Origin: Mesostigma viride
Lineage: Eukaryota; Streptophyta; Mesostigmatophyceae; Mesostigmatales; Mesostigmataceae
DNA: 64,000 nt
Reading direction: 5' to 3'
NCBI GenBank assembly: GCA_009746045.1
Contig: RPFO01000891.1
Coordinates: forward strand, 58,501-122,500
Made by a program: the position numbers and the translations under genes. The first letter of the stretch is position 1. Every line of letters begins with the position of its first letter. Positions 47,205 to 59,800 of this stretch are shown here, one piece after another. The notes under the pieces were generated by a model that did not search any database, had not been told where the DNA came from, and was given only the letters and a program-made list of their open reading frames with translations.

Positions 47205-48318
47205 GCTTCACAACGTGGCCATGACAGCATCGTGAATCTGCTTCGCCAACGCCCACACTTCAGGACCCGCGCCCTGCACCGCCATGGCCACAGGCTGCAC
47301 CGCTGCAATCGATGCAGCATTCACTGCCTGCGCCGCACCATGTACTGCATGCACGAAAGCCAATCCTGGCTCGGTTATCATGGTCTTGCCCGATTCCTGC
47401 TGCTTCTTCTTCTTCGATGCGGTCATGCGCACTTTATACCCCTTCCTCTCCAAGCACGCCTTCAGCACCTGGCTCGTGCGGTGCTGAATATGCTTCTGAA
47501 GGCGCGCCTTCTAAACACGAAATGTTGGCAATGTATGATTCCCAAACGGCATGATAGGCACATAATCAGTCCCATTAATTGCTTTGCGGCAGTCAATGCA
47601 CCAGAACACCTGTTGAAAAAAGAAGGTTATGCACGCTAGCGATTACCCGCGGCAAGAAGCAATCAACACGCCTCGCTAACAACTGCAACCACAATGTAAT
47701 TCATGACGGGCCACTCACCGCTACCCTGCTCTCCTGCTTCAATGTCTCCCCATTCTCAAGGCCTCCATTGTAAACCTCTCCGTCTTCACCATCGTCATCG
47801 TCTTCCTCTTCCTCCACTCCGACGTATCCGTGTTTCCTTTTCCTAAGATACCTAGGGTTGTTCAAGTCGTATGTGCGGCGTTGGCACACTTCCAACAAAA
47901 TTTTGGCCGCCTCTACCCATTACCATTTATTCGTACTATCATAACATATCCAGGCGTTTGAAAAATCATTCCCTCGTTCGAACTTCTACCCCTGGGCGTC
48001 CATGACGAGGCAGTCACGACGGGACGCAGATGCACAAAAATAAAACAAGGCGACATCCCTTCAATCATTGACCAAAAAACAGAATACGCGCAGAACTTGG
48101 ATTTCAACACCACGCACCCATTACCAGCGAGCACGGCTGGCCTGCAACCGCCATCATTTCATAACCAGAAGCCAGGGCCCACACTCCATCCCGTTACCTC
48201 ATCTTCCACGCACGGCTTCCGCTGCTTCCCTCTGCTCTTTCGCATTCTCCGCCAGCAACCTCGCCTTCTCCTCGTCCAACAATCCACTAAGAATAAAATC
48301 CCCTCTATTGGACGCCAT
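47205..48318 (-). pseudogene. Decayed multi-exon gene with CxxC motif inside the CACTA-like element
   Basis: On the minus strand, an ATG at 48318 opens MASNRGDFILSGLLDEEKAR with a donor GCC|GTGCGT. A later exon reads NDFSNAWICYDSTNKW-stop-WVEAAKILLEVCQRRTYDLN with an acidic run (EEEEDDDDGEDGE). After a strong acceptor (TTCTTTTTTCAACAG, about 47611) comes VFWCIDCRKAINGTDYVPIM, then TLPTFRV-stop-KARLQKHIQHRT. Both in-frame stops could be single-base changes. CIDC plus following His residues suggests a zinc-binding protein. No known family was recognised; it could be a remnant of the element's own protein. Confidence 0.4.
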
Positions 48319-48623
48319 TCAGACGAACTTTGCTAGCGTCTTTTCACCGGCCCCAGCACACATAATCTATAGCCGCTTAATGACAACGGCCGACAACGAC
48401 AACTGCTGAATAGGCGAAAAGGGCTGATAACTACATTTTTATATTTCGCTGCATTTGCTAATAGACACGCACGTTCTCCCACTTCTCCATTACAATATAA
48501 TTATCCATCTGGCCGTGTACAGGCAAAGATCCCCGAAGTAGCTTACTGAAACGTATCTTACAGCATCGGATCACTGGCACCTAATCTACAGGTGGTAGAT
48601 TACCAACCAAGACCCGTCGCGGT

Positions 48624-48639
48624 AATTTACTCTGTCGGT
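48624..48639 (+). repeat. Left copy of a 16-bp target-site duplication
   Basis: AATTTACTCTGTCGGT, repeated exactly at 50986-51001. It belongs to the sequence of the CACTA-like element. Confidence 0.92.
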
Positions 48640-50985
48640 GTTTGTATCTCTCTGCCTGAAGTGCATGCTGTCATGGATAATATCACTACCTATTCTGTTG
48701 CCACACAACAACGATGCAATGTGCTCAAGTCCACGGGACTGCATATCGGCAAAACCAACACCCTACGCTACGCCCTCCCCAACCTGGCTGTGACCTGGGT
48801 CAAGCCGGGGGATCACCACCTTTTGCACAATTGTCCCATCGGCTGCACACCCGAGGGACGCTTGGCTGAACAACGTTCTTTCATGTATGATGAAACCAAC
48901 CACGTGGGCAAGCTTGCAGGTGTCCTCCTTACCGCAGGGCGCTGGGGGGCCGTCCACCGCATGAGCCTACGAGGGCGAACCCTGATCGTCAACCAACTGT
49001 TGTTCTCTAAGGTCTTGTATTATTGCCAAGCACACCCACCCAATGATGCCACCACACAGCTCATCCAACGCCTTGGCAGCAATTTTGTCTGGAAACAGAA
49101 AGGCTTAATCTCCCACACGGTCCACGGATGGATCAGCAGAGAGATGTCCTTCATGTCATGGGTGCACGGGGGCCTCGGGCTCCACAACATACAATGGCGT
49201 CTGTGGTCGCTGTATGCTAAACAAGTGATATCCGCTTTTATGGGAGTTAACACACACCCTGGCTGCATGCTTGCACGTGAAACGCTAGCCTCTCTTTCCA
49301 CCCATGCTAGTGGCACCTCGTGGCAACTGGGGGCGGGCATACTGGGCAGCACCCTTATTTCGTACAAAGGACTCCCATGGTACTGGCAGCGCATATGGAC
49401 AGGTTACAATAAGCTCAAGCCGGGTCGCCTAGTCTTTCCTACTACTAGGGAGGAGGTGGCACGGCAGCCACTCTTTTTTAATGACTTAATCACAGACGCT
49501 ACTAACAAGCCCCTCGGCACTCTCCACGGACACAACCCGTATGATGGCCTTCTGCGCGCGTCACCGCCGATTGTCAGGGTGCTGGACCTCTACCTGGGGC
49601 ACGGCGCTGCGTATCGACGGCTCAGCTACGACGAGGTCAGCACTTGGGTCTCCCACATGCCCTCCCTGCAAGCGTGGCAAACTCTTATAAGTGCGATACC
49701 AGCTGCGTGGCATGCATTGATGACTGCCCCACGCAAGCCAATTATAACCGGCGACTGGGTTAGCTTCTACGCCGACGGCTCAGTCACGCCTGCGTGCAAG
49801 GGTTTAGTCGTGACGGTTCTGCCACATGAGGGGCTCCAACTACAGCTGCTGGACGCTATTTCTGGCCACAATGGGTGTCTGTATCAACTATCCACCTTAT
49901 ATGCGTACACGCCAGCTTCCCAGTGTCACCGCATACGCGTAGTCCCATGGTCTGTGCCAAGATCTTGCATGATCCAGCCGGACCCATTATCCCCGGTTGA
50001 GAGCACTACATGGCTACACGTGGGCAACACACGGCTCGATCTACTACATCTGGACCCGGTTGAATTTGGATGGGTCTTAACCAAGGGGGACATCAGAACC
50101 AGCAAATGTATCTTTGAGTACACCGCAGATTGGGGTTATGATATCTTGTTGCATACGTACCATCAGCCCCATCCGGGCCGAGCCCGCTGGGGAATACATT
50201 GGCCGGGCTAAACTTGGGTTAAGATGATTACCCTGGCGGTAGACCACCCTCTCGTGGACCGCAGGGCCACTGATGTACAACACCTTTTGATGCATAGGGC
50301 GATAGGGGTCTGTGCTACGCTCCACGAGCGTTTTGGTCATGATGCATCATGCCTGTGCACGCACCCTAGTGAAACCATTGAGCACAGGTTTCTTTATTGT
50401 AATCTCCCTGGGGTTTGGACGTGGCTCATTAACATCTGGGCCGCATGGACGGCATCGCCACCCACTCTCCCAATCAGCGTGCGTACCATCATTTTCGGTA
50501 TTGCTGGCACACCAGGGACCGAGCTTTCAGTTTCCCAAGCAGAATGGATATGGCTACGCACTACTATGCTATACGCGATATGGACCATACGCAACGAGAC
50601 CGTCTTTAAGGTCCGCGAGGAGTATACCCGCGGCGGCGTAGTCCGGCGCTTTATATACCTATGGAATGCGGCTATGCGCCGCTACTGGCTGTTAGCTCAG
50701 GAACAACACAGGGTGTGGGACCCAGGGCCCAATAACGACAAGCCCAGCCCGCTCCAGCTTTTTCATGATCTACTGGGCCGTAATCAGGTATTCACCAGTA
50801 TGCCTCATGGCGACATTACTCAGGTCCAATGGCTTCCCTGGTCTAATAACGCGCCCTATTAGCCTTTCACCTGTCACCGCCACACGTGTGTGTGCCCACC
50901 TTCATTAGGATTCGCTGATACTCATTTCCCCTCTCACCTCTTTGGTCCATAATTGGCTAATAAAATATACCCATTTCCCCGAAAA
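48640..50985 (+). mobile_element. 5'-truncated L1-type LINE nested in the CACTA-like element
   Basis: This 2,346-bp copy, flanked by a 16-bp target duplication, contains the C-terminal part of an L1-type ORF2. It runs in one frame to 50862 except for a single TAA at 50209-50211 (after HWPG). Recognisable parts are IGCTPEGRLAEQR, LRGRTLIVNQLLFSKVLYY and SRVGNTRLDLLHL-like linker sequence, then the zf-RVT zinc motif CLCTHPSETIEHRFLYC and the C-terminal helix region TMLYAIWTIRNETVF. The 3' end has an AATAAA-like signal and a short A tract before the right duplication. It lacks the endonuclease and polymerase core, so it cannot move by itself. Confidence 0.88.
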
Positions 50986-51132
50986 AATTTACTCTGTCGG
51001 TAATGTACTACCAAAGATGTGCAGTCGTAACGTTACTCTTACTTACGGCTAGTAAAATTACTACCCTATCATCCTACGTAGTAATGATTACGGCGTTGGA
51101 TCTCACGCCTCGGATCTAGGTAGTAAGATAAG

Positions 51133-51188
51133 ACCTCGTAATTTACTCCTCGGATGCTTTTTACCACCCTCGGACGAAAAGTATAGTG
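51133..51188 (-). repeat. Right terminal inverted repeat
   Basis: The inverted match of 37877-37932, ending ...CGGACGAAAAGTATAGTG at 51188. Confidence 0.93.
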
Positions 51189-52330
51189 CTCTGCTATGCT
51201 GAGATCCAGCAGCCAGTCTGGCCTGTTCTCCCGTCCGCGCCGCTCAGGCGGTACAGCGCCACCTCCCTCGCGGCACTCCCTCGGTCGCCTCCGTTCAATC
51301 TCCCGCCGCATTCCCTGCTCGCGTCCTCGATAAACACCAGAAAACCTACGCGGGTATTCTGCACACGGCTGATTGGATTGCTCTTTTCGCGGACCTCAAC
51401 GCCCAGGGACGTGCGTGGCTGTTCTCGCTTTCCTTGCGGAGTGTGGGCTCGGCGTACCATCGTGCTCTTCCCATGGCCCCCCCATTCGCCTTGGCTCCCA
51501 GCCACTACTCGGTGGCGCTCCGGGGCACCAGCTCTTTGCCCCGCAGCTAGCCTCTTGTTCCGGCCGGGCGGCCTTGTGGTAGCTGTGGGCAGCCGCTGGA
51601 TCCCACGGGGACTCACTACCTTGCCTGCATGGGGGGCCAACAGAATCAGAATTGGTATTTGTATTTGCACACTGTCCTCCTGACGGTGGTGCTCGCCATG
51701 ATTCGGTCGGTTTTCCCCCACGCGAACATCCGGTCCGAGGATGCGGATGGCGCTGCCTTCTATTCCCCCAACCACCGGCCTGACATCGTGGTGCTGGACT
51801 TTGAGGGGGGTGGCCGGCATCTGCTTATTGACGTTTCGGTGGCGCGGCCCTTGGCTCTTAGCCACGTGGCTGGGGCCTCCCTCACGGCAGGTTACACGGC
51901 GGACCGGGCGGAGCGGGCCAAGCTCCTGGCCTACGGCGACGTCGGGCACCATCGTGTGGTGCCCTTTGTCCTGGAGGAGTTTGGGGCCATGGGGCCCCTG
52001 ACCTCCGCCTTCTTCAAGGAGTGTTGCCGGCTCCGGGAGGACCGGCTGGACCTGGAGGGCCAGCGGGCCCCATGGTCGGCGCGGACCTGGACGTCATATT
52101 GGCGTCAGCGCTTGTCGGTGGCGCTGACTCGGGCCATGGCTGACATCATGCTCCGCCGTACGCGGGCTGATTTTGCGGTGCAGCAGGGCTATTAGGTTCC
52201 TCCCGTTAGGCGTTTCCATTGATCTTATCGTAGTATAGAGCTTTGACATGGCTCTGTATATAGGTTTATAGCTGGGCGTTTGCTTTGGTTTGAGTGATTT
52301 CACTCTGCTGTAAGTATAAATTATATTTTT
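51189..52330 (+). mobile_element. RLE-type LINE, copy C, 3' part
   Basis: Continues copy C after the CACTA-like element and carries the same zinc motif and endonuclease (GGQQNQNWYLYLHTV, RPDIVVLDFEGGG) and 3' UTR as copies A and B. Relative to A it has an 8-bp insertion (CCAGTCTG) near 51215 and small indels near 51525 and 51545 that break the frame upstream of the endonuclease. Confidence 0.82.
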
Positions 52331-52345
52331 AAAATATATATTGGT

Positions 52346-52530
52346 GACAGCGCTTTCTCACAAGGTCGATCGGCTGTGAGGGTCCACATCGATCTCGGCG
52401 CCACTGATACATGTACATACGTGAGAACCAGGAGGACGTACCAGTATACCTTAAGATTCAAACAGGTCCTGCTTAATTCTCGATCGCGCTAATGCCCAGA
52501 GGGTTCCGTATATTGGCTCGAGCACGTCAC
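52346..52530 (-). mobile_element. LINE fragment, upstream half of the copy at 34805-35452
   Basis: GTGAGGGTCCACATCGATCT and CAAACAGGTCCTGC match the minus-strand LINE at 44107-44180 (TYGAETWTLT and EKQDLFK region), with many indels. It follows the last RLE-LINE copy directly, as expected for the far side of the original target. Confidence 0.6.
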
Positions 52531-52764
52531 TGCTATGTAGGCGAGGTAGATGCGGTGGTCAATATCTGCCTCGATCATGAATGCACAGCTGGCCGGGGAG
52601 TTCGTAAACTGCCCAGTACGTATAGGCAGCGAGTAAGTACTTCAGCGTGTCATGCACATGGGCATGCCACGGAGTTCTATGCTAATCTCATTATATATAG
52701 AACTGAATTAGTCACTCAGTTACTCGAAAGGTACAAATATCATCTGCATCATCGAGGGCACTGA

Positions 52765-53835
52765 GCACGTGCAGACGTGGCTTGACTGCCTGCATGGCAA
52801 TCGAGGCCTGTGTGGTGGGGCTTGAGGTCAGCAAGAAGACTGAGGCTCTGGCGATTGGGCTCTTCACTACTGCCCGACCTCTTTATCCTTGACGGCTCTC
52901 GAGTCCTGTATCAGGACCGCGTATGTCAAGTTGCTGGGCAGCTTACTCCCCAGCTGCGAGGCCGATGACGTGGACCACCGTATCTCCCTCGCCTGCCAGG
53001 CGAGGTGTGGCACGCTTTACGCCATGCAATACCGGGCCCTGTGGCGCAAGCCCGTTGGGCAAGCTATAGAGAAACAGGACCTGTTTAAGGTCCTGGTCCT
53101 CCATCCATGTTCTTACGTATGGGGCCGAGACGTGGACTCTCACTGCCGACCTTGCCAACATGAGCTGGATGGCGCAGTCGCCAACATGCTGCGGTCAATT
53201 TTTCGTGTACATAGGATACGCTGCTCATGTCCGCAAGCAAGGAGGACAGCTTGTATCTCGGCATGCCAAGTTAAAAGTGGTGAAAATTCACCAGCACCAT
53301 CAAGCAGCGGCGCCTGATGCTAGTAGGGCACTTAGCTCGCACCGACCAGCCAGGTAGACACCTCACGTGGCCCCTCTGCAGGGCTGCGCCCCGCCCAGCC
53401 GCGGGCGGCACCTCCTCACGTGCATGGGCCGGGCCCAGCCAGGTTAGACGCCGCAAGGCCCGCACGTACCTTCAAAGAACAGCTAGTAGTAGAGGACATG
53501 GGGGGCCTAGGCCTCTCCGTGATTTGGAAAAAGATGATGGACAAGGCCAAGGGCGCCCAGGTCATAGAGGACAACAACCCCCATGCAGGGCTGCAGTGGG
53601 GAAGCTGCGCGTTTGCACACGTGGGCTGCATGCTAGACAAGACCCCTAGGGTCGCGAGCACCATAGATATAGAATAGTATTGTTTTGTAGTAGATAGCCT
53701 GTAGATAGCTTAGACCGGTAGGATTGCGTGCACCCATCCATCCATCCGGCCATCGCCGGGGTTAATGCTCTGTGACTCCCCAACGGGAGCACGCGACTTT
53801 AATTAGTTAATTAATTAATTAGTTAACTAATTAAT
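52765..53835 (+). mobile_element. LINE 3' part, plus orientation
   Basis: Broken frames encode YVKLLGSLLPSCEADDVDHR, ISLACQARCGTLYAM and KQDLFKVLVL, then [20 protein letters not shown] in another frame. This is the post-polymerase region of the same family as 43470-44470. The 3' UTR ends in GTGACTCCCCAACGGGAGCA (53770-53789) and a TTAATTAATTAATTAG tail. At least two frameshifts and stops are present. Confidence 0.75.
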
Positions 53836-54365
53836 CTGCATCATACCACCCATACCATCTGACACCGCCGCCTCCTCTTTGCCAGCCATCCTGCCCGCAC
53901 AGACCAGGTGAATACCGATGTGCATGGGCCCTGCGGGGGGGCTCAGTTAAGATCGACGGGCCAACCAGGTAGACACCTCCTCCTATGGCAGGGTCCCCTT
54001 GTCCCATCGCAACCCACTGGCAAACGGTGCCCGGCGCGCGCGACCCGGACCTATGTGACACAACTGCTTGAAGATGCAGGGCTTCTGGGACTATCCGTAC
54101 TCCGCGCCCGCATGATTGACAAGGAGAAATGGGCTGCCATCTGCGATAAGCACCTTCCTGAGGGGTATGCTCCTGTTTTCTCCCCACGGGCCCCGCGGCC
54201 CGTTGCTAGCCAGGGTAGAAGTCCGCAGGTGGAGGTTAACTATTGGTCCTGAGGATAGCCGCTACACTACCGCCTCGTCTGCCATTACAGTAGAGGACAG
54301 CTCGGATGAGGATTACATCCCCATCTAATGCTTAACGGTTGGGGGATGATGCAGACGATATTTTT
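53836..54365 (+). mobile_element. Related LINE C-terminal fragment, second subfamily
   Basis: The frame at 54000-54252 reads RTYVTQLLEDAGLLGLSVLR ... DKEKWAAICDKHLPEG, parallel to the [20 protein letters not shown] ... [12 protein letters not shown] end of the first family. The flanking UTR differs, so this is a diverged lineage. Confidence 0.6.
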
Positions 54366-55014
54366 AATTTTACCCCGACTGGGTTGTCCCCCCCAGTTAA
54401 CAAATTAACAAATTAACAAATTAACGCCGGCGGACTATACCTGCGGACTGCTCGACGCGGAGTCGCCGGGCTACAAGTTCCGTACTTTACCAAACTCAGC
54501 CTTAGAGGCCGCCGCACCAATTTTTACTTCTTTCCGTCACATGGCTTGCGTTGGGTTCATCGACGAGCATCGACGCTCATCGACGGTGCAATCTGACGGC
54601 GGAGAATAAGTTCGCCACAGCATAGCGCGACGCAAGGGCTAAGATCCGAGAACGTGACATGCAAAGCTTTATACCGCATCGCTAACCGGAAATTCCGTCC
54701 AACACCGTCGTACAGTACTGCCAGCTAGTCGACCGCACCTCTGCCTCTTAACCGTCGAATGCGCAATCGATCTAGAAAGTAGAAACGTCTCCGCGACACT
54801 TCCGCGATTTCAGTACTTTCCGTCACCCTTGACGGTTTTCGTACAATACTTCAAATTTACGCCAATAGAAACTCGCCTCCATACATATATCTCGATAATA
54901 GAGGCGTGCGTCTTATATAATTTCAAGGTACATCTTAATTAATCTCGCCCCCCGGCCTCCGCTAATTTGCTAATTTGCTAAATTTGCTAAAAAAGAGCCA
55001 ATTTTACCCCGACT
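54366..55014. mobile_element. About 620-bp MITE-like insertion with 15-bp direct repeats
   Basis: AATTTTACCCCGACT occurs at 54366-54380 and 55000-55014. Between them the element carries inverted repeats made of AAATTARC steps (TTAACAAATTAACAAATTAA on the left; the complement of TTAGCAAATTAGCAAATT on the right). The interior has CATCGACG repeats and no gene. Confidence 0.5.
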
Positions 55015-55780
55015 TGTTTAAACTTTTGTGTAATTATTTTTCTAATGAGATTAGCATAGTACTCCGTGGCATGCCTTTGCGCATGACACGCAAGTACTTA
55101 CTTACTTGTAAACTTAATCTGCATGCATCATGCCCAAAACATATCAAGGAGACAACCAGCGCAGGCCAGAGATCGGGATAATCCGGACTATGGTAGCTCG
55201 AGCCTGCCATTATCTTGTCGATCCGCGCTTTCGAGTCGTTCAGGATGATGAATATGAATGGAGATGCCCAAACCATATCTAGCTAGTCACTACAGGGGGA
55301 TATATATAACTCTCATCTGAGCTGTACGTCCTTTATACTGTAATGGCAGACGAAGCGGTATAGTGTAGTCAGGGGCAATAACCTTCACACTGCCCAGCTA
55401 GCAGCCTAACGCTGGACTGCTAGATCGACGCAGGCTGGAGCCATCAAGGAGTCCTGAAGAGTTCTGGCGGATTCGGTCGAGCCCGACCGCCAGGCCAGGC
55501 TGCCGGCCTCAATCCGTCTCAGTCTTGCTGACCTCATGCAACGTACAAGCCCCACCGCTCGGGCCTCAATTGCCAGGCAGTCGAGCCGGCCGTGTAGACC
55601 TGTACATGCTCCATCGGCCAGGGCTCAAAGAGTGTATGCCATGTGCATGCCGACCGCGCGAGTACGTGGCAATCGCTCGTGTAAGTGTACTTGCCCTGCC
55701 AATTCACGCGTTGATCACCCATGCATATTGGGTCGGCCGGCCGGCCCGGCCAGGCGCGGCGCGCCCGGTACGTACCCCAA
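55015..55780. other. Non-coding stretch
   Basis: Contains the inverted copy (55030-55140) of the 45640 interspersed repeat. No gene was supported. Confidence 0.4.
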
Positions 55781-55784
55781 GTTC

Positions 55785-55912
55785 CTTCCTTCCTTCCTTC
55801 CTTCCTTCCTTCCTTCCTTCCTTCCTTCCTTCCTTCCTTCCTTCCTTCCTTCCTTCCTTCCTTCCTTCCTTCCTTCCTTCCTTCCTTCCTTCCTTCCTTC
55901 CTTCCTTCCTTC
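55785..55912. repeat. (CCTT)n microsatellite beside a LINE-like 3' end
   Basis: About 32 CCTT units, followed by TCATTCATTCACGGGCCTCC and GTTGGGAGAGTCACAGGGTA, a diverged form of the LINE terminal hairpin. The array may be that element's tail. Confidence 0.9.
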
Positions 55913-55939
55913 TTTGCTTCCTTCCTAGTCATCGGTTCA

Positions 55940-56870
55940 TTCATTCACGGGCCTCCGTTGGGAGAGTCACAGGGTACCGACATACTTTGAGTAGGTACCT
56001 TTCGATAATTCCTGTTTGCAACGCACAGCAAGGAGGAGGGGCCATGGTACCCACATGTAGGGCCGGTTGGAAGTTCCTTATACGTTGTCTTGGCACGCGC
56101 ACATGACGCAGTACTACCATGCATCCAGGCCTTTAAACATGTTTACTAGTTTTCAACACATGCACTAAAGTTTATGACACTGATTGTGCGGCGTCCCGGG
56201 AACCTGATACAGACTATCTCTGTTTTGTGTTGTTAACAATAAAGAAGATCGTGCACGTATGTGTGACCACGTTACACAGGTAGATACTAATAAAGGAACA
56301 GAAAACCTATACACAACGAGAAGGAGTTAGGGAGCTGGCACCCTAGCTCTCTGTCAGCAGCAACACTGGTGCCTACGATAGCATACATGACTTTTTAAAA
56401 GCGCATGCCGCATTTGCAACCATTCAAAGAAATTATATAATGCAGGCCTGATGGCATTCCCATTCAGCATCTCGACCCAGCTGCATCATGCATTAGGCCA
56501 GGCAAACGTCGTGAACTCAAAATAGTAGCAGCATGCACTGGCCTGTGCGCTTGCTGGCTCTAACAGATGCAGAGAATCCCACTGCTGACCCTCATGGCGT
56601 GTGTGGGATGCTGTTCACCGCTCAACTTACATTGGTGTTGCCCACCAACATCAACATGGTTGTGCGTGTTGGTGGGCTTACTATAAATATTTGTCTCACA
56701 CGTAGTAATTCCATACCACTCTACTTCAACAGCCATACGATGCTGAGCTGGATGCATGGCCCTAGAGTAGACTCATGTGCAGTTGTAAGTGCTGCATGCA
56801 AGTCCAACTTGCCCACAACCGGTACGGCATTGCAACCCATATTTCGGGCCGTGGGGCGCTAGTGACAGTT
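55940..56870. other. Intergenic stretch before the phosphatase gene
   Basis: Apart from the diverged LINE end at its left border, nothing was recognised. Confidence 0.35.
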
Positions 56871-56875
56871 GCGCA

Positions 56876-59800
56876 TCAGCTATGTCTTGAAGGCGCGACA
56901 GCCTGATGAGGCATCACTGCCTTGAACATGAGCGCCGCTTCCTTGCAGAACAAGTGGGTGACGTTGTTCTCGTCCAGCTGCTTGGACAAGGAACCACAAG
57001 TTGGCAATGGTATTCATCAAGAAAGGAGCCACGATGCCAGATGGCAGCAACAAAGTCTTGTCAAGCAGCAACAGTGCGATGCCAGGACGTTGATGGCACA
57101 ACGGCTGCCAGGGTAAATCTTACCGCAGGAGATGATGTACTTTACCCACCCAAAAGGGCCCATGAGGGTAGATCCTGGCCAGATCTTATGCTATGCATGA
57201 TGTGGCATCCAAAAGTAAAAGTATAGTACAGAGCGCATATGCACACTCTGCGACGTTATTCCACCGTGACTCTGCCAGCGACGCGGGGACTCGCTGGACC
57301 GTGCGGGCAATAGGCGTTGAGGGCAACAGAGCCCCGTGGTAAGCTCAGACCTGGTGCCTGCTCCTGCGGCAGCGCGGGTCTCCTCCACTAACTCAAGTCG
57401 ATCCTGCGTATGGCCAAGGCCTCAGCCATGGAGCGCAGTGTTGTCGCATTACAACCTTTGGTAGCGAAACTTCAACCGCCCTGAGGTCCTCCCACCCACC
57501 CCACCGCCCATCAAGGCACCATCTTGCATAACTTCAAGCTCCCGTCGCCCTTTGTTTTCTGCGTTTCCCCCTTGGTCCTTCCTGAGGCTTACCATATGTC
57601 CCTACCCTCGATCCCATCAGCACACTCATGAACTGGACACCTCACGGGCCCCACACCCTCAGAACACCAGCGCACACAGTATGATCCGGCACAGGATAGG
57701 GACATCCGGATACAGGCAGTAGGTTAAGGACCACAAGGGGCAGACATCTGGGTTCCAGACACCAGGGCACTGACATTACAGTCCACAGTCACTCACCAGT
57801 GTGATGTTCAAGTCTTCCAGCATGGACACCTCTGCGCCGGCCACGTCCCTGGGCGCACTCCCTGGGGCCAACCCACAGACCGACAGCTCCACTTTATAGA
57901 TCGCCGTATTCTTGGCGGTGCCCTGGTACGTGGGAGGTGACGCTGATGGCTTGCCATTAATGCTGACATCCGGTCTGGGCCCCGTCCCATCCCCTGTTCG
58001 GTCCTGTGGCACCTCGGTCATGCCACATGACAACACCCTGGACAACTCCGACGCTGCCACGTCAGCGTCATTGGCCACCCCTTGATGTGGGATTCCGGTC
58101 GAAGAAGCCATGCCGCCGCCCCCAGCGCACACGCCAGGCCTCCCTGATAGGCCCTTCCCCTTTCCATTCCTTGCTGGCGCAGCTGGTGGTTTTTCTGGTG
58201 GCGTTTTCTGGTGTGCCAGGACGATGTTCATGAGCTCTTTGATGAAGCCGCCTGCGCCCACACCGCGCAGCGATGGGCACGCAGAAAAGGAGAACGCGCA
58301 ACGAAAAGGAGAAGGAAAGGCGCAATTGTTGGGCCTGTCCATGGACGCCAAGCGATGCAAGCTACCGAATCCTTGGCTGCCATCCCATGCTTTCAACGGC
58401 TCACATCTCCAACCTCCCTCACCAATCGCATGTCCGAGCAATGCCCTCAATACAAGGTGATATCTGCCAAAAGCATCCTTCTCCTCAACCTGGGGCGTCC
58501 TGGCCATCAAAGGATCTTCTTCTGCTGCGCGGCACTTGGGGCCAATGTGGTCCCTCCCTACTGGATGCTGCCGCATCCCCGTCCACCCGACAGCCACCCG
58601 ACAGCTGGGAAGCAAGAGCCCAGATATGGAACGATTACCCGCCAGATGGCACTCATGGGGCAGCTTAGGCCGCCAAAAGCAGATTAATCACAGGCAGCAC
58701 TCATCGTTTTGGAGAGACCATAAGTGTATGGAAAGCAAGACTATGTCTGCCCTTGTCTTGCGTTTCAATACGCACAGGCTGCACCAGAACGCCGCGCCAC
58801 CACGCACCCATACTTGAGCCTCTGACCCCGACCAAAGGCAACCTGCGCTGTGGGACAAGCTCAGTCGACCCTTACATCACTGCAAACTATGGCAACAAGC
58901 TGTGATCTACCTGTGCCAAGTGTCATGGCCTACGCTGATGCCAGAGCCCCCTGTCTTCTTCACTATCCAGGATCACCTAATTGGAAACACCCAACCAAAA
59001 GACTTGCGCAAGTCACGGGCCCCTACCGTGCGTCATGACCAGGATTTGCTGGACCCCGCCCCCGCCTCTCCTGGCTCTTGAGCCCAGCTGGGGAGTTGTG
59101 TGACCCTGAGGAGCAACGTCAGCACGGGTGCCACGGCCACTTCCCTCCTCTCCCTCTGACATGCTGTCCCATTCCCCCCCGCGTGCGTCGCTGTTGCTGT
59201 CAGAGGTCATCCCTGTGACGGCAGGTGGCACCGTGCTCCCTTCCCGGAGGGTTGAGCCCCCATCGAAATGGGCAAGCGCGAGTTGGATGAGGAATGCCCC
59301 TGCCAGAAGCGCGAGATTGGCAGGTTGGCGTGGAGGGGCACAGTAGTTCATGACATCAGCGGGCCGACGGAGCCAAAGCAAGGAAGGCCAGCATGTCAGC
59401 CGGTGGCAATGAGCTGCCCATACCCAGAGGCTTTCCCTATTCCACACACCCCGTGTGGTGGAACATCCGCACTATACACCATCCGTGTGGTGGAACATCC
59501 GCACTATACATCCCCCGTGTGGTGGAACATCCGCACTATACATCATCCCCCGTGTGGTGGAACATCCGCACTATACATCCCCCGTGTGGTGGAACATCCG
59601 CACTATACGCCATCCGTGTGGTGGAACATCCGCACTATACATCATCCGTGTGGTGGAACATCCGCACTATACATCCCCCGTGTGGTGGAACATCCGCACT
59701 ATACATCCCCCGTGTGGTGGAACATCCGCACTATACATCATCCGTGTGGTGGAACATCCGCACTATACGCCATCCGTGTGGTGGAGCATCCGCACTACTA

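Noticed and set aside
57776-58615. Single 279-codon gene on the minus strand
   Set aside because: Only 58251-57797 is exonic. The acceptor GGGCGCAG and donor CTG|GTGAGT, plus the family match across junctions, show the frame continues through introns by chance.
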